Positions 16,671 to 30,264 of a stretch of DNA of 64,000 bases are shown here, piece after piece (positions within the stretch are counted from its first letter, which is position 1; each line of letters starts with the position of its first letter). The DNA is from Ascaris suum (taxonomy: Eukaryota; Nematoda; Chromadorea; Rhabditida; Ascarididae): assembly GCA_013433145.1 (NCBI GenBank), contig CM024178.1, positions 9,781,260 to 9,845,259 on the forward strand, read 5' to 3'. Position numbers and translations under genes: made by a program. A model generated the notes under the pieces. It worked only from the letters and a program-made list of their open reading frames with translations. It was not told where the DNA came from and searched no databases.

Positions 16671-17566
16671 CTAAAAAAGGTAACATTTTACGCACATTTC
16701 ACATCATGCGTATATGATCATGGACTGTGTACCTTATGCATTTTAAAACTTGACCAACTAGTTACCGATGCAGGATGAAGAGTGTTGTTCAGTGACAATA
16801 AGCCACAATAGCTGCAAGAGACTTCTGGTTCAATTCTTTCTAGTTTTACCTAGTTTTCAGATAACACTTCAACGACAACTCAAAGTGACGAAAACTGTCT
16901 AGAAAGGCGTTTATGGAAGACGCGTTTCAGAAGTGGATGGAAAGGAAGCCTTGAATATGTTGCATTCACTATAGGTCTCGATCTACGATTAATAAAACTT
17001 GAGGGAAGGCAATCTCCGGACAATCTTAAGTGTAACTTCCATTAATAAATTCATCATAAGTGGCTGATCCTGAGGTGCTCTCATAAACTATTCCTGTGTG
17101 CGACTAATACTGTCTCACAGTGAGGAATGGCGGCAATCCTCCTTACAAAACTTCAAGGTCGGGAATGTGAACATTTAAACTGGACGCTTAAAACATGTTG
17201 GTACGAGGACTCAGACTCAGAACATTCAGAACAGTAACAGGTGATCACTTTATTAAAAATTACTCGACAACTTCTAAAGAAACGTTCGAATTCCTCGATA
17301 CCTGATTCAGGATGTATCGAAAAATACTCTGCAGCTTCGTCGTTTGCGTAGAGATTGTAGGTTAACTTCGAATTCGTTGGCGATAGAGCAGAAATTTTTG
17401 CAATAACCGTGCCAATATTTGGCCAATTTTGTCGTACCAAAGGTACTCGATAGAGAGGAAACTCAAATACTGGTGCCAAAAAGTGCTCTGGATTTCCATA
17501 GATCACTTCATACATCAAGTTGTTTTTCGTATCCGATGGGTAGACGTCGACGAAGTGTAATAGCTT
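16491..17566 (-). CDS. Giant gene, part 10: cadherin-like repeat
   Basis: Exon 17302-17566 joins in phase 1 to the start of exon 16005-16670. The joined frame reads PVFEFPLYRVPLVRQNWPNI, then GTVIAKISALSP, LTYNLYANDEAAEYFSIHPE, the exon junction, GEIIVKKELPHEG, FFCVTAVATDKKGRNST. This matches the order of strands in a cadherin repeat: a YxV-type opening, G-T-V-I-A-K, Y-x-L, F-S-I-x-P-E-S-G, and a final A-x-D-K-x-G-R. The acidic calcium-binding motifs are incomplete, so adhesion by calcium cannot be assumed. The repeat links the unnamed extracellular region to the mucin tail. The intron 16,671-17,301 holds nothing recognised. Confidence 0.75.
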
Positions 17567-18368
17567 CTTCAAAAAAAAGCAGTGATATAAGGAGTGAATT
17601 AGTTTTCATTCACCTGCTTCACAGTAAAGCCATTTGGCCAATAGCAGTATCAATATTTCGCCAGTTTTGTCATGCCAAAGGTCTTCGATTGACAACAAAT
17701 TCAGATGTTGCTACCAAATATTAGTGCCTTTTATTTATTTAAGCTTATTACTTACCACTATCACCAGGGCAACAAACATGAACTGCATATTACACAACTC
17801 ATCTTATTATCGAAATCTTAAGCTAAATAATCAGGGGTTAACAGTTAAAGTTGTAGTACTTAGAAGGCTATGAATGATTGCCTGACAGCTCTTTTTGCAA
17901 GCTTTTCTTCGATTTTTATATTTCACGGGACCAGAAAACCTCTGTTCTGCTTCAGTTTCTCTTTGCAACTGTTCCGCTCCCAATTTATTTTCTGATAGAC
18001 TACTGGTGACAGCGGTAAAACGTGCTGAATACTCAGAACTAGTAACAATAGTATTTAAGCTCCGTTTTCTCTCTCTGTAAAAAAGAAATATGTGAAATAC
18101 GTTGGAAACTCATAGGTGACCTTTCACAGATGTATCAATTAATAAAGACTCGCACTAATTTGTGGTACTTTCTGACCCGGCATGAAATATCTTGCAGAAA
18201 CACTAATTATTTATTATTGAAGAAAAAAAACACTTTAAAATATTACCTTTTAATAATCAAATATAGAAAGGACAAGTTTCGCGGAAATTAAATGTGATTT
18301 CATGCGGAAGGCGTTAATTACTTTTCAAACTGACAATAAACTGAAATGTAAGGATTTTTTCTTCTTAC

Positions 18369-18759
18369 CTTTCCATTGTTCGTCATCCAAACGTTATTAG
18401 CATCGATAAGTCTTTGCCTGGTCGTGCCATCGATCACAATTTCATTCACTCGTAGCACATCAAAGTCATCCGGAACGTCACTTGGATATTCGACAGTTCC
18501 ATAAAACGATGCCTCACTTGCACTGGATATGGGTGGTCGAAAGGAGACGATCTGACGTCGAAACGGCTTTCCGTCACTTGAGCCATTCACCTCGTTCATC
18601 TATTTAGCAGAAAGTGATTGCTTCATGTATATGGAAACAACGGACAGTAGAACAAGCGTCTTTTTTGTCCATTCGTAAATGCTAATAGATGCTTCGCTGC
18701 CACATTATATCATGTGATGCATCGGCACTATTCGTAAACTATGCACTTAGATGAAAATC

Positions 18760-18857
<98 letters not shown>

Positions 18858-19727
18858 AACGAGCACTTAGAAAATCGCAGCATTTTTTCTTCATTTAACG
18901 GCAACCACTCTACATGGACCCATTCATAACTCCTTAAATTTGAAGACCGAAAATATCAATAAGCGTATCAAAGGTGATGCAAAAGAAACAGGGAACCTGC
19001 ACAAAAGTTAGTGGAACGGCAGTATGCACAGCAGATGCCTTTACGTCAAAATAATATAAAGAGTTAGGCGATGAGGATAGTGTTACAAGTAATGCATCAG
19101 ATGAAATATGTTGCTGCACAAGAAATATACGCGAGTCTTCCAACGAAGTCAATTTACCGTCCACCGATACGGTAATCATCATATCACGCAGGTACCCATT
19201 CTGAAAGCTTTTGTAATATTCTTGAGGACTACGAATGACTCGTAGGATATGTATGTCGTTTGAACAGTGAGTACGGTACACGCAAAAAAACGAATAGTTG
19301 TAGAAATCGAAAACCTCAACAACGTTTTTGCCGAATTCCATTGTGTTTTATCTCAATAGTTGAATTTTTTCCATCACATCATCTCCGATAAACGAAAAAC
19401 TATGAACGCACATAATTCAGCGACCGTTCTCAAAAATTTTCACTTATCATTTGCTTAGAAAAGAAAATTTCGACGAAATTAACAAATATGTCTGAGAAGA
19501 ATATTTTAGGAACACAACACAACCCCTATAGAAATCGACCAAACACCGTAAAGAAAGTCAACAATTCCTTAGAAACCATTTCCAACATTTGACTAATAGA
19601 CTGAAAAAAATGAATTCCAATAGTTTCAGACTAACATTAGCATTACAAAAGAAATAATAAATTCAATATCCTGTAATGCATATGAGGCTTTTGATACAAA
19701 AACGTCCTTAATATGGGAAATATTGCG

Positions 19728-19813
<86 letters not shown>

Positions 19814-22465
19814 GAGAATTCTCTTAACGGTCATGATTTCTTTCCTGCAAATGAACTAGTTGCAAAGAGAAATTACATAACTAAGACTATCATCGGTAAA
19901 AGATAGCAAATCGGAGAAAGAGGGGGAGGGAGAAAGAACCAGAAACTGATCATTTAATTAGGCAAAGATAAACAAATACATATATGTATACAGTTCACTA
20001 TGATCTCCTCAGCAAAACATCGTTCGATTTTCAGAGGCTGCATGAAATTCTTCCAATATCAAGAGATTTCAAGTGACGTTCAAAAAACTTACTCACGTGA
20101 ATTTTAAGGTAGCAATGAAACAAACCCCTTCTGTCGTTGAAATATTATAGTAAATATTTGTCGTCGTTCCTGATTCAATGCTCTCCAATCGTATTCGTGG
20201 ATCAAATGGAGTTGTATTTCCATTCACCGATATTCCCTCAATCACGTATGATAACGCAACGCCAATATTTTCATTAGAAGATATAAGAAGTCTTGTCTCT
20301 TCAATTTTTATATTTCGTAATTTTGAATACCTGAAACACACAATAATAGAATATAAAAAACATTCATATCATTTACAAATAGTATAAAATGAAATGCCCT
20401 TTCAAAAAATTCATTTCCGACTAATCTTTCCCATTAGATCACTACTTTGAATCATTCCATATCCATCTCCTCTTCTCGATGCCTATGCGATGCCACTTCC
20501 CTTAGCTTTTGCCACTGCTTAGATTTTATTTCATCCCATTATTGCTGCTGGACTGAATGGGGATTGAATGAAATATATTTTAGTACGAACTGCTATCCAA
20601 TATCGTTTGTAATTAATTAAAATGTCGAATGGAAGTAATGTTCAAGAAGTTCTGGAGCCTAACGAAGCCAACACAGCAGGTCACTTACTGCCCATCACAT
20701 ACTCGGTAAAAAGCAAAAGTCATTGAGGAGTCTAAAAACGCATGAAGTTTAAAATGACGCAATATGTTGTACTGCCTTAGATCTAGATCTCTAATCCGAA
20801 AGAATACCTCCAAACGTATGACCTGTAAGCCCTTTTGGAGGAGGCCGTATATAAAGCGACGTCAGAGGTTTAGACGCTTTGAGAAGTGCTAGAGCGCTCT
20901 TAGGTCATCATATGCAGTGCTTTAGAGCAGTACATATGCTAGAAGGGCCGTAGACTATTGGCGTCGTTTTGAATACAATATCTTTATGAAAAAAAAAAAC
21001 TTCAATTAGGATTGGAAGGGTTAGTTTTCTAAAATCGAACATTTGTAAAAATTTCCTACTTACCCGGTATTCATGAGTGCAACCATTGCACTGAAAGGTT
21101 TTTCCGATATATCATAGTTGGTGAAATTCATTTTTGGCGAAATAAAATAATAAATTTTAAGAGATGGTCGAGGTTGAATAGGTACCGAACGAGTTTCGAT
21201 CCGTTGAACGTTTGGTCGATCGTCAACGAAAAATTTCACAATTACTATCGCCTATAAAATGTAAGATGATTTTAAAAAAAGTAACATACGGTAAACTACT
21301 CTTCAAGAATAAGACAATAACATATGATGAACTGTTGCAAATAGTACTTGCTTACGGTAAACTTAATAAAAAATATAGCTGTAAAAATTGCTCCATAAGA
21401 CATATAATCTGTTTGTTATATTCTTTATTAAGTGTTGTCCATTTAGAGTACTGCCGTGCTTCAAGTTTATATGCACACAATAGATCGAATGAAAATAAAT
21501 GAAATTTTTTACTAAAAAAATTGTGGTTATATATGCATTTTGCATTTCCGCTCGATGAGATTTTGTAGCAATCAAACTGGACGATAAGATAAGTTGCACT
21601 CTCTCAAGAAGTATCAGCTAGATGTAGGCTTTTTAATCACAAATAAACCGAGCACCGAACATAGCTTACGTTGTCGTTTTTGTCGTTAATTGCTTGATGC
21701 TTAGATTAATAACCTCGTTTGCAATCGGTCAAGACTTATTAATCGGTCAAGAAATGAACCTGATAGCGTGCAATATTCATGAGGCGAGAACTATGTACTG
21801 GTCGAATCAACCATTGAGCTGTAAACGATGAATTGGCCGGTAAATGTGCATCACCGTCAAGTGAGCGAATTCCCTCAAACGTTAATGGACCAATACGAAA
21901 TTGAATCGGCGTCGTATCTGGTCGCTCCCGAAGCATTTCAAGTGAAACACGAATGTTCAACAAAGGACCCCTCTTAAACGAAAAAATAATTAATATGAGA
22001 TTGAAAGGCCCATTTAAATAAATACAACACCTAAGGAAACAATTTTCTTCCACAATATGAACACAAAAATGGAACTTGTTCAACCTGAATTCCCCTAACA
22101 TTTGATACAAGGAAAAAACTGTGTGTTCCTTCACAAGTAAATCTCCTGGGCCTATAATGACGTGATGATTATGGTGAAATTCGTTAGTGGAATTACGGTG
22201 AAACGTGAAAATTCAACTGGTGAAAACAAGAAAAATTATCAGACAAGAGAGGACAAGCGATCACCTTTTTGTTGTCAATTCGAAGTTTAACAACAATCTC
22301 GTCATTTTCACTTGGTTTTGAAGGTGATATCAGAGTATAACCAATCGCGCAAATGTCCTCGTTATCGTTTGCGGAAGAAAAAGGATACGGTGGAGGAGTG
22401 TTATCGACTGACAACAATCGACCAATGTGATCATGGAGAAGTGCGAATGGATTATCCGCTCCGTA
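18369..22465 (-). CDS. Giant gene, part 9: beta-rich extracellular region
   Basis: Exons are 22265-22465, 21760-21972, 21064-21251, 20097-20330, about 18997-19314 and 18369-18599. The first four junctions are in phase (0, 0, 2). The frame shows YGADNPFALLHDHIG, SANDNEDICAIGYTLISPSK, then a segment with NSSFTAQWLIRPVHSSR and, next exon, FSAMVALMNTGYSKLRN. This looks like consecutive beta-sandwich modules of a surface protein, but I cannot name the family. Exon 18997-19314 contains CSNDIHILRVIRSPQEYY and does not join in phase to exon 20097-20330 (see findings). Exon 18369-18599 ends with a good GTAAGA donor and joins the cadherin repeat in phase 0. The introns hold two long TA repeats. Confidence 0.75.
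18762..18853. repeat. (TA)n microsatellite, about 92 bp
   Basis: Near-perfect TA run in an intron of the giant gene. Confidence 0.97.
19730..19810. repeat. (TA)n microsatellite, about 81 bp
   Basis: Near-perfect TA run in an intron of the giant gene, less than 1 kb from the previous one. Confidence 0.97.
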
Positions 22466-24503
22466 CTGGAAATTGCATGAGATTAACACAACGTTGCATT
22501 CAAAAGTGTGAAAGAGTTTCACTCAAATGACTGGGATAAATAAAACAGTGGAGCGAAAAATTGCGTTGGGGAACTGAGTTTTTCATATTTGAATTGATCC
22601 TAATGAGTGCTTGGGCGTACTCATGCTTCAGAAAAATCAATGCTCAACTATGATCTTAACGCCCTGCATTCGCTGGACAATAAAAAAACGTTTGCTTGGG
22701 TTTGATTCGAGAGTTCGAGATGTTAGAAATAAACAGAATAAGTATAGCAGACCAAATGAAAAAAACAGACAAATAAGTTACAAATACAGACCAAGGACCA
22801 AAAATAACAAATAAGTTAGGGCACAGATCAAGTGTATATACAGCAGATGATACCAAATGAATAAATACAGTTAGGATAGATAAAGCTAATGGATGCCAAA
22901 TGAAATACAATTAGAAATAAATGAAAACACCAAAAAATATCAATAATACAGACCAAAAATACAACAAATAAATACAGCAGACCAAATAAAACCAAAAGTC
23001 GACCACAGATAAACCAGGAGCGTTACATGGGATGAGAGATGGACTACAGAAATGCCATTCATCCTTATAAGCTACATTTCAAAAGAATAAACATGGTCAT
23101 CTGCAGTTTAGTGCATGGAAGGAAATCCTCTCTCTGTATTGTGATGAATCATACCTTCGGCAGGGGCGGCAGGGGAGGTTTTCACGCCCGCAGATCCTCC
23201 CGCGCGGGGGTTCTGCGCTTTAGAAATCCCCCACTGAGACAGAAGATTTTTGAAGAGCGGCTCTCGCGGGGTCTATACGAGGGACCAAAGTTTGGAAGAT
23301 GCCTGCTTTTATTATGAGGCCATCTTCACACTGTCCATGCAACTGTGTCGTACTATTTTTATGCAAAGCTGCAACAGAAGCAATTTTTGATAAATTGCGG
23401 TCTTGGCATAACCATTCGCAATTCATCTGATGTTGATGTTGACACGAAAGTTCAAAAGGTGTGCTTGCGTCTATGTTGGCGTGCATGAGTCGATGTAACC
23501 GCTATTAAGCTTTTTAAAAATTGGTTGTAAACAAAGAAAATTTGCTTTAGGGATGATGCAATAACGACTATTGATAATGTTGCATTTTTTCTGAGTAAGT
23601 ATGCTGCCCTCATGTGGAACAGAGGTGCTGAGGACGTGGGACATTAGCTGAGCGCACTTTTTTTGCCAGGAAAATGATGAAAATTGAAAGCAATACCGAA
23701 TACGAAATTGCCGCCGAAACGCAGAACATTGGAAGTGATAGCTAGAGATGGTACATCGCAACTTAACCTCACTTTTATCACTGTGAAGGATAGTATTGTT
23801 TATTAACTTTTCATGGTGGCAAAACATGATATAGACAGAAATTACACTCGATTACATTTTACGGTCGGAGAAATTCTTCCGACGATAAAGTGTAACCAAC
23901 TCAAATTACGAAAGTTTTGATCCGACAAACTATGATAGATTATGGTGATTTTTATGACTTAGTGTATAGTATAATATTGCTTAAGAAACTTCCGAGGTGT
24001 GGAAGTAGAATGTTATAGAATTTTCGAAATACGGACGAAGCGAAGCAAATCTCAATAGTCTAAAAACACAATCTGATTCCAACACGTACTGATAAGATCG
24101 CGCTTTTAGAAAGCATCTCTCAACGTGATTTTTTCTCAGCATCATTTCTCTCAATTTTTGTACGATTTGATTTCTCTCAATCTCTGCATTTTATTTGTAA
24201 CTTTGTCAAACTCCGATCATTCGTTTGACTGTATCTGGGTGAATATCTTTATGAAATATCGACGCTAAGTCTTCTAGCTTCAACCTCTCTCACTTTCCGC
24301 CGTTTTCTAATTGCGCCCACCATGCTTGGGTATCCACTTCTGCAGTAAATTGGTTCTCTACGAACACTGGATGACGTCCCCTTGCGCCGTACATTGTTTG
24401 AAAACAATGCTGAGCTTCTTCGTGTTCCTCCGACTCTATGGAGAAACTTTTTAAGCCCATGAAAGAGCCGCTTTCTTAACAACCCTCACAGAGATGACGA
24501 AAC
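22466..24503. other. 2.0 kb intron with degenerate repeats and a GC-rich patch
   Basis: The flanking exons join in phase 0, with WAPQ running into YGADNPFALLH, so this is an intron of the giant gene. At 22,720-23,010 it holds a degenerate A-rich repeat built around AAATACAGACCAAA-like units. At 23,155-23,300 it holds a GC-rich patch. Minus-strand open frames at 23,220-23,827 show no recognised motif. Confidence 0.6.
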
Positions 24504-27500
24504 CTGAGGAGCCCACGCGGCGGGTTCTAGGAAATCATCCACAGAGGGATTTTTGGACGAGAGGCCCTGTGACATGAAATTTATGAGTCTTCTCAATGCG
24601 GGATCGTTACGAAGAGCATTTCGCTTCCGCGAGTGGACGATGGTGAACTGCGAACACTACTGCAGTTTCAGTACTTGAAGAAAATAGCATACCTGCCTAC
24701 TAAGTGATTTCAATCGATCCGATCGTACAATTAGCTTGCGCACGTCTGCAAATGAGATTCCAGGACCATTCTGCTCCACAAGGGGGTCGATTTGTCCAGA
24801 TGTCCACAGTACTACGGTTGCATTCCAAACTTTGATGAAGCGTTCACTCACATCTTTATCTGCAAAATATTGATGTGATTTGTAAAAAATAAGACCGACT
24901 TGAATAAAAATTTTGGGGCTGTAAGTGAGCCACACAACAGCACCGTCTTTCAGCAGAGGTTTTCATGCAAATAGCAGTTTCTTTCGAAGGAGGCAAAATT
25001 TCATGGTAAAGGACAGGGGCACTGAAACTACGGCGAATAGACCGTACCCAGAATGACAGTTGTTTCAGGACGACTACAAGTAAAATCGACAAGTGAATTT
25101 CTGCGAAACACCGGGGAAAAAGTTGGAGCGGTTCCTGTCGAATGGGAGCAATAAGGTGGATAAATAGGCTTCATATAGCTGTTATACTTGAAGAACTATC
25201 ATTTCAGGATCACATTTTATAAAAGACGGCGCTAGGCGCGTCACCGACGCGAAGGACTGAAGATAACGCAAATTGCTACAGGTGTACATCGATCTGACTC
25301 GTGAAATGAATACAGCTATAAAACAGCTGTGCGTCTAAAACATCCTTGTGATCAGCCATATGAACGTGAAGATTATAATGCATATGGACCTCGAAAGCCA
25401 TTCAACTCCACGGTGGTGATAAGGCGCCCTCCATCAGATGAATCCGCAATCGCCTTGAAGAAGTCATCAAACCACTGTCTTGATGTGATTCCCGTGAAGT
25501 ACTGAGACGGCAAAACAACCTATAAATAACACAATGAAAAGCATGGCGAGCCGATATTAGCCTGTATTTGAGAAATGAGATTCGGGCATTGCCGGGTATC
25601 GCCATGTTATGTGGGAGAAATCATTTCCAACTAATGAAATGCCCCTTCTCTAAGGTAACTGACATTTATGGCCACCTTTCGATTCCTATAATGCAAATGA
25701 AGACAGGTAAAATTGATCTGTACTGTTCAGATTATAGCCTTACATGAATCTAGCTTATTCGGATACCACCAACGTTAAAACCAACATATGCTTTGGTAAC
25801 AAAATTATATCGGATTGATCAGTGGATCTCTCCTCAGCGAGTTTAAAAACTTATTCAGTTCAAGCTGAAGTACCTGTAGCTGTTCAAAAAAATCGAAATA
25901 GAGTGACGCCATATTGACGGCTTGTATTTCCAGCGCATTGAATGCTGGGAAATATTGCTGCAGAATACCATCCACTTGTTCACTTACCGCTGCTAACTGA
26001 AACAAAGATTCTCGGCACGATTTTCTTCAAGAAAGGGAAGTAGAACAGTGAAGGTATAATAAGATTTCTCTCACAGTCTGATACGAATAATGTAGCTGAG
26101 ATAAAAACATGACATGAAATCGGAAGTAAAATATGTCAGTAACATAAATGCCAGATGAAAATTTTATTAGGAAAGAAAATAGAAGCTTCCTTTCTGCAGC
26201 GGAAGGGGCTAGTATATTCCTCCACGATTCCAGTATACTTTCTCAAGTATTTTCTCCTTGAATTATTGTATAGTCTTTATTTTCTTTATTTCGAGCTAAA
26301 ACAAAGCCGTGACCTCTGTTCGCAGTCTCTCTCTTTTTTTTAAAATCAAGCACAGCCTTGTTATATCGATTAAGCAGGTTTCCGAAAGTGCATGACAAAA
26401 ATCTGGTATATTTCATATGCTGAATTCTCGACTAAAGTTACGAATCATTTCAGTATACTGCAATATTTCCGCCACCTCTTATGAATCCATTTTAAAGCTT
26501 CATAATTGAGAAACTATAATGAACGAACATGAGCGAAAAATTGAGTTGGTCGGTCGTTTAAACGTATCGAATCGTTACGAATTGTGCGAAAATTCGAAGC
26601 AGAACGCCGACGCCGTAACATTGGACAACGGCTATCCAATGCAGATGCGCATCTAAATCGCCATAGTGGTAATAAAACGTGAAAACTGCCAACGACCAAG
26701 TCTACAATCGGAGAATAGAGTATAAAAATATGCAGCAAATCGAAAAATGAACAAAAATATACATATTCTTTCTGAACTTATTCCTCCGCCCTCGTTATCC
26801 CAAATAACTCCTACCGACCCGCCCTATTCTCTTCCCCACCTTGCTCTTTCTTCATCCTTCTTCTTTACCTGCCGTTCCACCGCTGAGAACATTAGAAGAG
26901 AACACTACTGATGTTTCCCATTTAAAATTTGCACCCTTGAAAAATTTGACTTACGCGATTGACTTCTGCAGTTTATCGAAATTAACACCGACGGCGTTGC
27001 AGTTTGAGATGAGTAGGACAAACATAGCAATTGAATCCAATGAAACCGTATCGTCAGGAATGAACTTCCATGCCGATCCACACAATGTTGCCGATACATA
27101 TTGCTTACGACAACGTTCACGTGCGTTCATCGCGCAATTACACTGTATAGCTGTCTTAGTCCAAATTGCCGACTGCTGCAGTGTTCGATCTGCGCCAGCT
27201 GAAGATGAATAAATATTTAAAATTATAAATATATCCCTGCTATTAATAATAGAGAATGTTCTTCATAATCATTTCCTTTTAATGGAATAAACACAGCACC
27301 TGAAAATCAATGAGGAAAAACCTTTTATCATCATTTGGCAGTGGTTTCATGAGCTAGCTCCATAGTGAAGAAAAAAGGCTGAAAATTTGAACAGCTGCAG
27401 ATTTCTTTCGTACCGTGGAAAATTTTAGTGATGCTGTACTGAAGAAAACCCTCATGTGAGCATCCCTAGCAGTGAACAGAATACCTTATACAATATACAC

Positions 27501-29302
27501 ACCTATCTGTTGACAGAAGCAAAACTACTTCATAAAGCAGTTGAAGTCCGAAATCACATTCATATCATTTTTCCACGCTTTTGTTATAGTTTTACACCGA
27601 TTCACACTCTGAAATTCTTCGACCAAGAATGGATTTCAAGTATAGAAATGTGTTACTTAGTTTACATAAATCACTGGTAATGACACCTTCGCAAATGTTG
27701 ACATCCTTTCCCGATTGTTTGCTAATGTCTCTATTATCGATAAGCATTAATGCATGTCGCATATAATTGGAGAATGATCTCGGTATAGTGTAATAATAGG
27801 GAATTCTCAGCGCATATACATTACATCGTTCACTATCATCGCCATCATTGAGCCGTGTAAGTTCTATGGATGTTCGATAGCCATCATTAAGACCGATACC
27901 ATTTCTTATACCGTTCTGGAAAACTAGCGATGATGTACTCGTTTAGCTTATTTCGAATAAATTTTTTAAAGAAGAAAATCAGAAAAATTTATTAGATATA
28001 ACCAAACAAATGCAGCAGTTTTTTAATCTCCTACAGCGTTCGCTTCAACCACTCATAGAAAATAGAAAAAAAAGCTCTAAGAAAGAGAACTCTGCAATGA
28101 GTAATGGAAATTTTGGAAAAGAAATTCAAGAAGCAATTCTTACTTTACAACCAATAATAGTTTAAAGAAAGAACTATCAGAATTTATGGATGCTTTGCTA
28201 ATATATATTTAAATTATGATGAATTTCGATCATGACCCAACGAATCCATCTAAATGAAGATTCGAATAAAACAGCTGTGGAGAGGGGGGGGGGGGGTGGG
28301 AGGGTTAGCCCCAAAAGTGGAGGTGAGGATAAGCCAGCGAACGGAAATCACTACAAAAATTGCGCGATAACCATGAAATGAACAGATAAGTGGAGTCACA
28401 CCATTAAAAGACGGAAAGGAAGTGAATGTTCGTCAAAAATGATCGGTGGCAACGCAACTGAGGATTCCGGAGAACCACCAATGTTCTCGGCAACGAAAGA
28501 GTAATTCATACTATCCGCTTTAGGAATCCTCAACGATGGTGGAGTAAGCCGTAATACGGGAAGAGGCACCTATAAAATGCATAGAAAATAAAGCGCACAG
28601 AAAATTACTGGGTATGTTTCATGTCGTATCATGAATTTTATGTTAAGAAATGGCCTGAAACATTTAGACACTGCTTATTCCTAATAGCTGAAAAAGTTTG
28701 CTTACCCATGAACGACAGAAGCTTGCTGCGAATAAGCCAATAATCGAATGGTGTGGATTTATCAGATTTTTAGAGGAGAATTTGATAACATTGAATGAAT
28801 GTGGAAATCAATAAGAAACATTTCAAATGCTCTGATTATCCGGGAAAGTGATCAACAGACTATCTTGTTTATAGCAAAAACGTACTGTTAAATTTTTCAG
28901 CCCGAATCTGACAAAAATATCTAAGTTAATTAAAAGAAAAAAGATGTCCGTTCGTCATAAATCGTGACAAAATGTCGCATATTTTTTCCACTATATAATT
29001 ATGTTCCGAATAAAACATGAAGAATAACACAACCAATCAACAAGGAAAAAAAATGATAAATTCGCGTAACGACACCTGAATTAGCAATATCCACAAAACC
29101 ATGAATTAATTTCAAGCAACAGCACATTTCGGCCGCAATCGAGCAAATTCCGCATAGCTTTATGAAACCTATTGATTATAGTATCACTTACTGCGGTCTG
29201 TTTATCGAATTCTTCTAAAATCAGCTCATCTTCGTCAAGCATAGGAACGAATGGAAATGCAATTGGTAGAAACACCGTTAGTGAAGAGTTTGCTGATGAT
29301 GC
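24504..29302 (-). CDS. Giant gene, part 8: unnamed region with probable alpha-helical segment
   Basis: Exons are 29192-29302, 28402-28569, 27687-27915, 26955-27198, then 25874-25996, 25390-25519, 24693-24859 and 24504-24656. All junctions agree in phase except across 25,997-26,954. The first exons continue a beta-rich pattern (VPLPVLRLTPPSLRIPKADS). Exon 26955-27198 has a four-Cys cluster (CNCAMNARERCRKQ and TLCGSAW). From 25,996 down the sequence looks helical: LAAVSEQVDGILQQYFPAFN, SLYFDFFEQLQ, RQWFDDFFKAIADSSDGGR, DVSERFIKVWNATVVLW. I do not recognise a named domain. A further exon near 26,520-26,730 is likely but its frame is undecided. Acceptors include TTTCAG, TTTATAG and TTTGCAG. Confidence 0.75.
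28284..28300. repeat. Poly-G tract
   Basis: Thirteen G, one T, three G, in the intron between exons 28402-28569 and 27687-27915. Confidence 0.9.
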
Positions 29303-30264
29303 CTAAAATACACACAAACTAAATGCAGCGTTATAGTACCCACTCGTTAATCTAGGACTTAATGGATGAACGAGCCAATGAGGGTAAGGATAGTTTATGA
29401 ATGCTCATCAGAACTTTCGTCATATCTAAAGTTCCTTCCGAAGTCACCTGTGGATGAGCCTCTCATAATGGAAATACCTCTTGCCTACGACCGACTTCGA
29501 TGATAAATGAATTCATGTAATCAAGCCTTACTCCATCATTCAATTTTTTTATTCAAAAAATACGTTCAAAGTTTCTAACATAAGTTTTCGACCATAGCAT
29601 TATTTAAGCTGTTTGGATTACAGTAGTGAGTAATCAATGTTTTAAACTTTATTTTATTCTAATTACGTTGAGTATTTATTATAATTAGGTTGAATATTAT
29701 TGAATGAAATTCGCAAGTAGTAAAAAAATTCGCGTACGTATGAAAAGATCAAAGGTTTCTCGAATATAATTATAGCGTTTTTCAAAAAAAAATGCATTTA
29801 ACATAGCAATATTTCATCATCTCACATAGTAAGAATGAACCGTAAAATGGTGGTGGGAAATTTCAACTGATATCTTTTTAGTACTTATCGTCGCCATCAT
29901 TGCGTTTCACCTACAACTAGTATGGCAACAACCTAATTTTCTTTTTGTTTTTCAATTTGTGCATATTGCGTCTTCATGTCTTCTTTCTTTGGGTGCCTGT
30001 AAAAGTGAGTAGGATCTATATGGTTGCCATATTAGAAGCGACTGACTTTAGCAGTCATAATTCTAGTAAAAAAAAATATTCTAGTGAAAAAATAGGGTTC
30101 TGATTTATGAAGTAAGGTCTATTCTGGTGCAAAATAAACGAAAAGATATGTGAAATAAAAGGATCGGCTTGCATTGCATCGTTGCATCGTTGGCCAAATG
30201 CCTTTCATTTACGAAGAAAATAAATTTATAAAGCAACGCAGATAAAAGAGCAAAATTATTTAAC

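Noticed and set aside
26841..27212. Plus-strand frame of 123 codons.
   Set aside because: It is the reverse of minus exon 26955-27198, which has a TCTTCAG acceptor, a GTAAGT donor and joins its upstream neighbour in phase.
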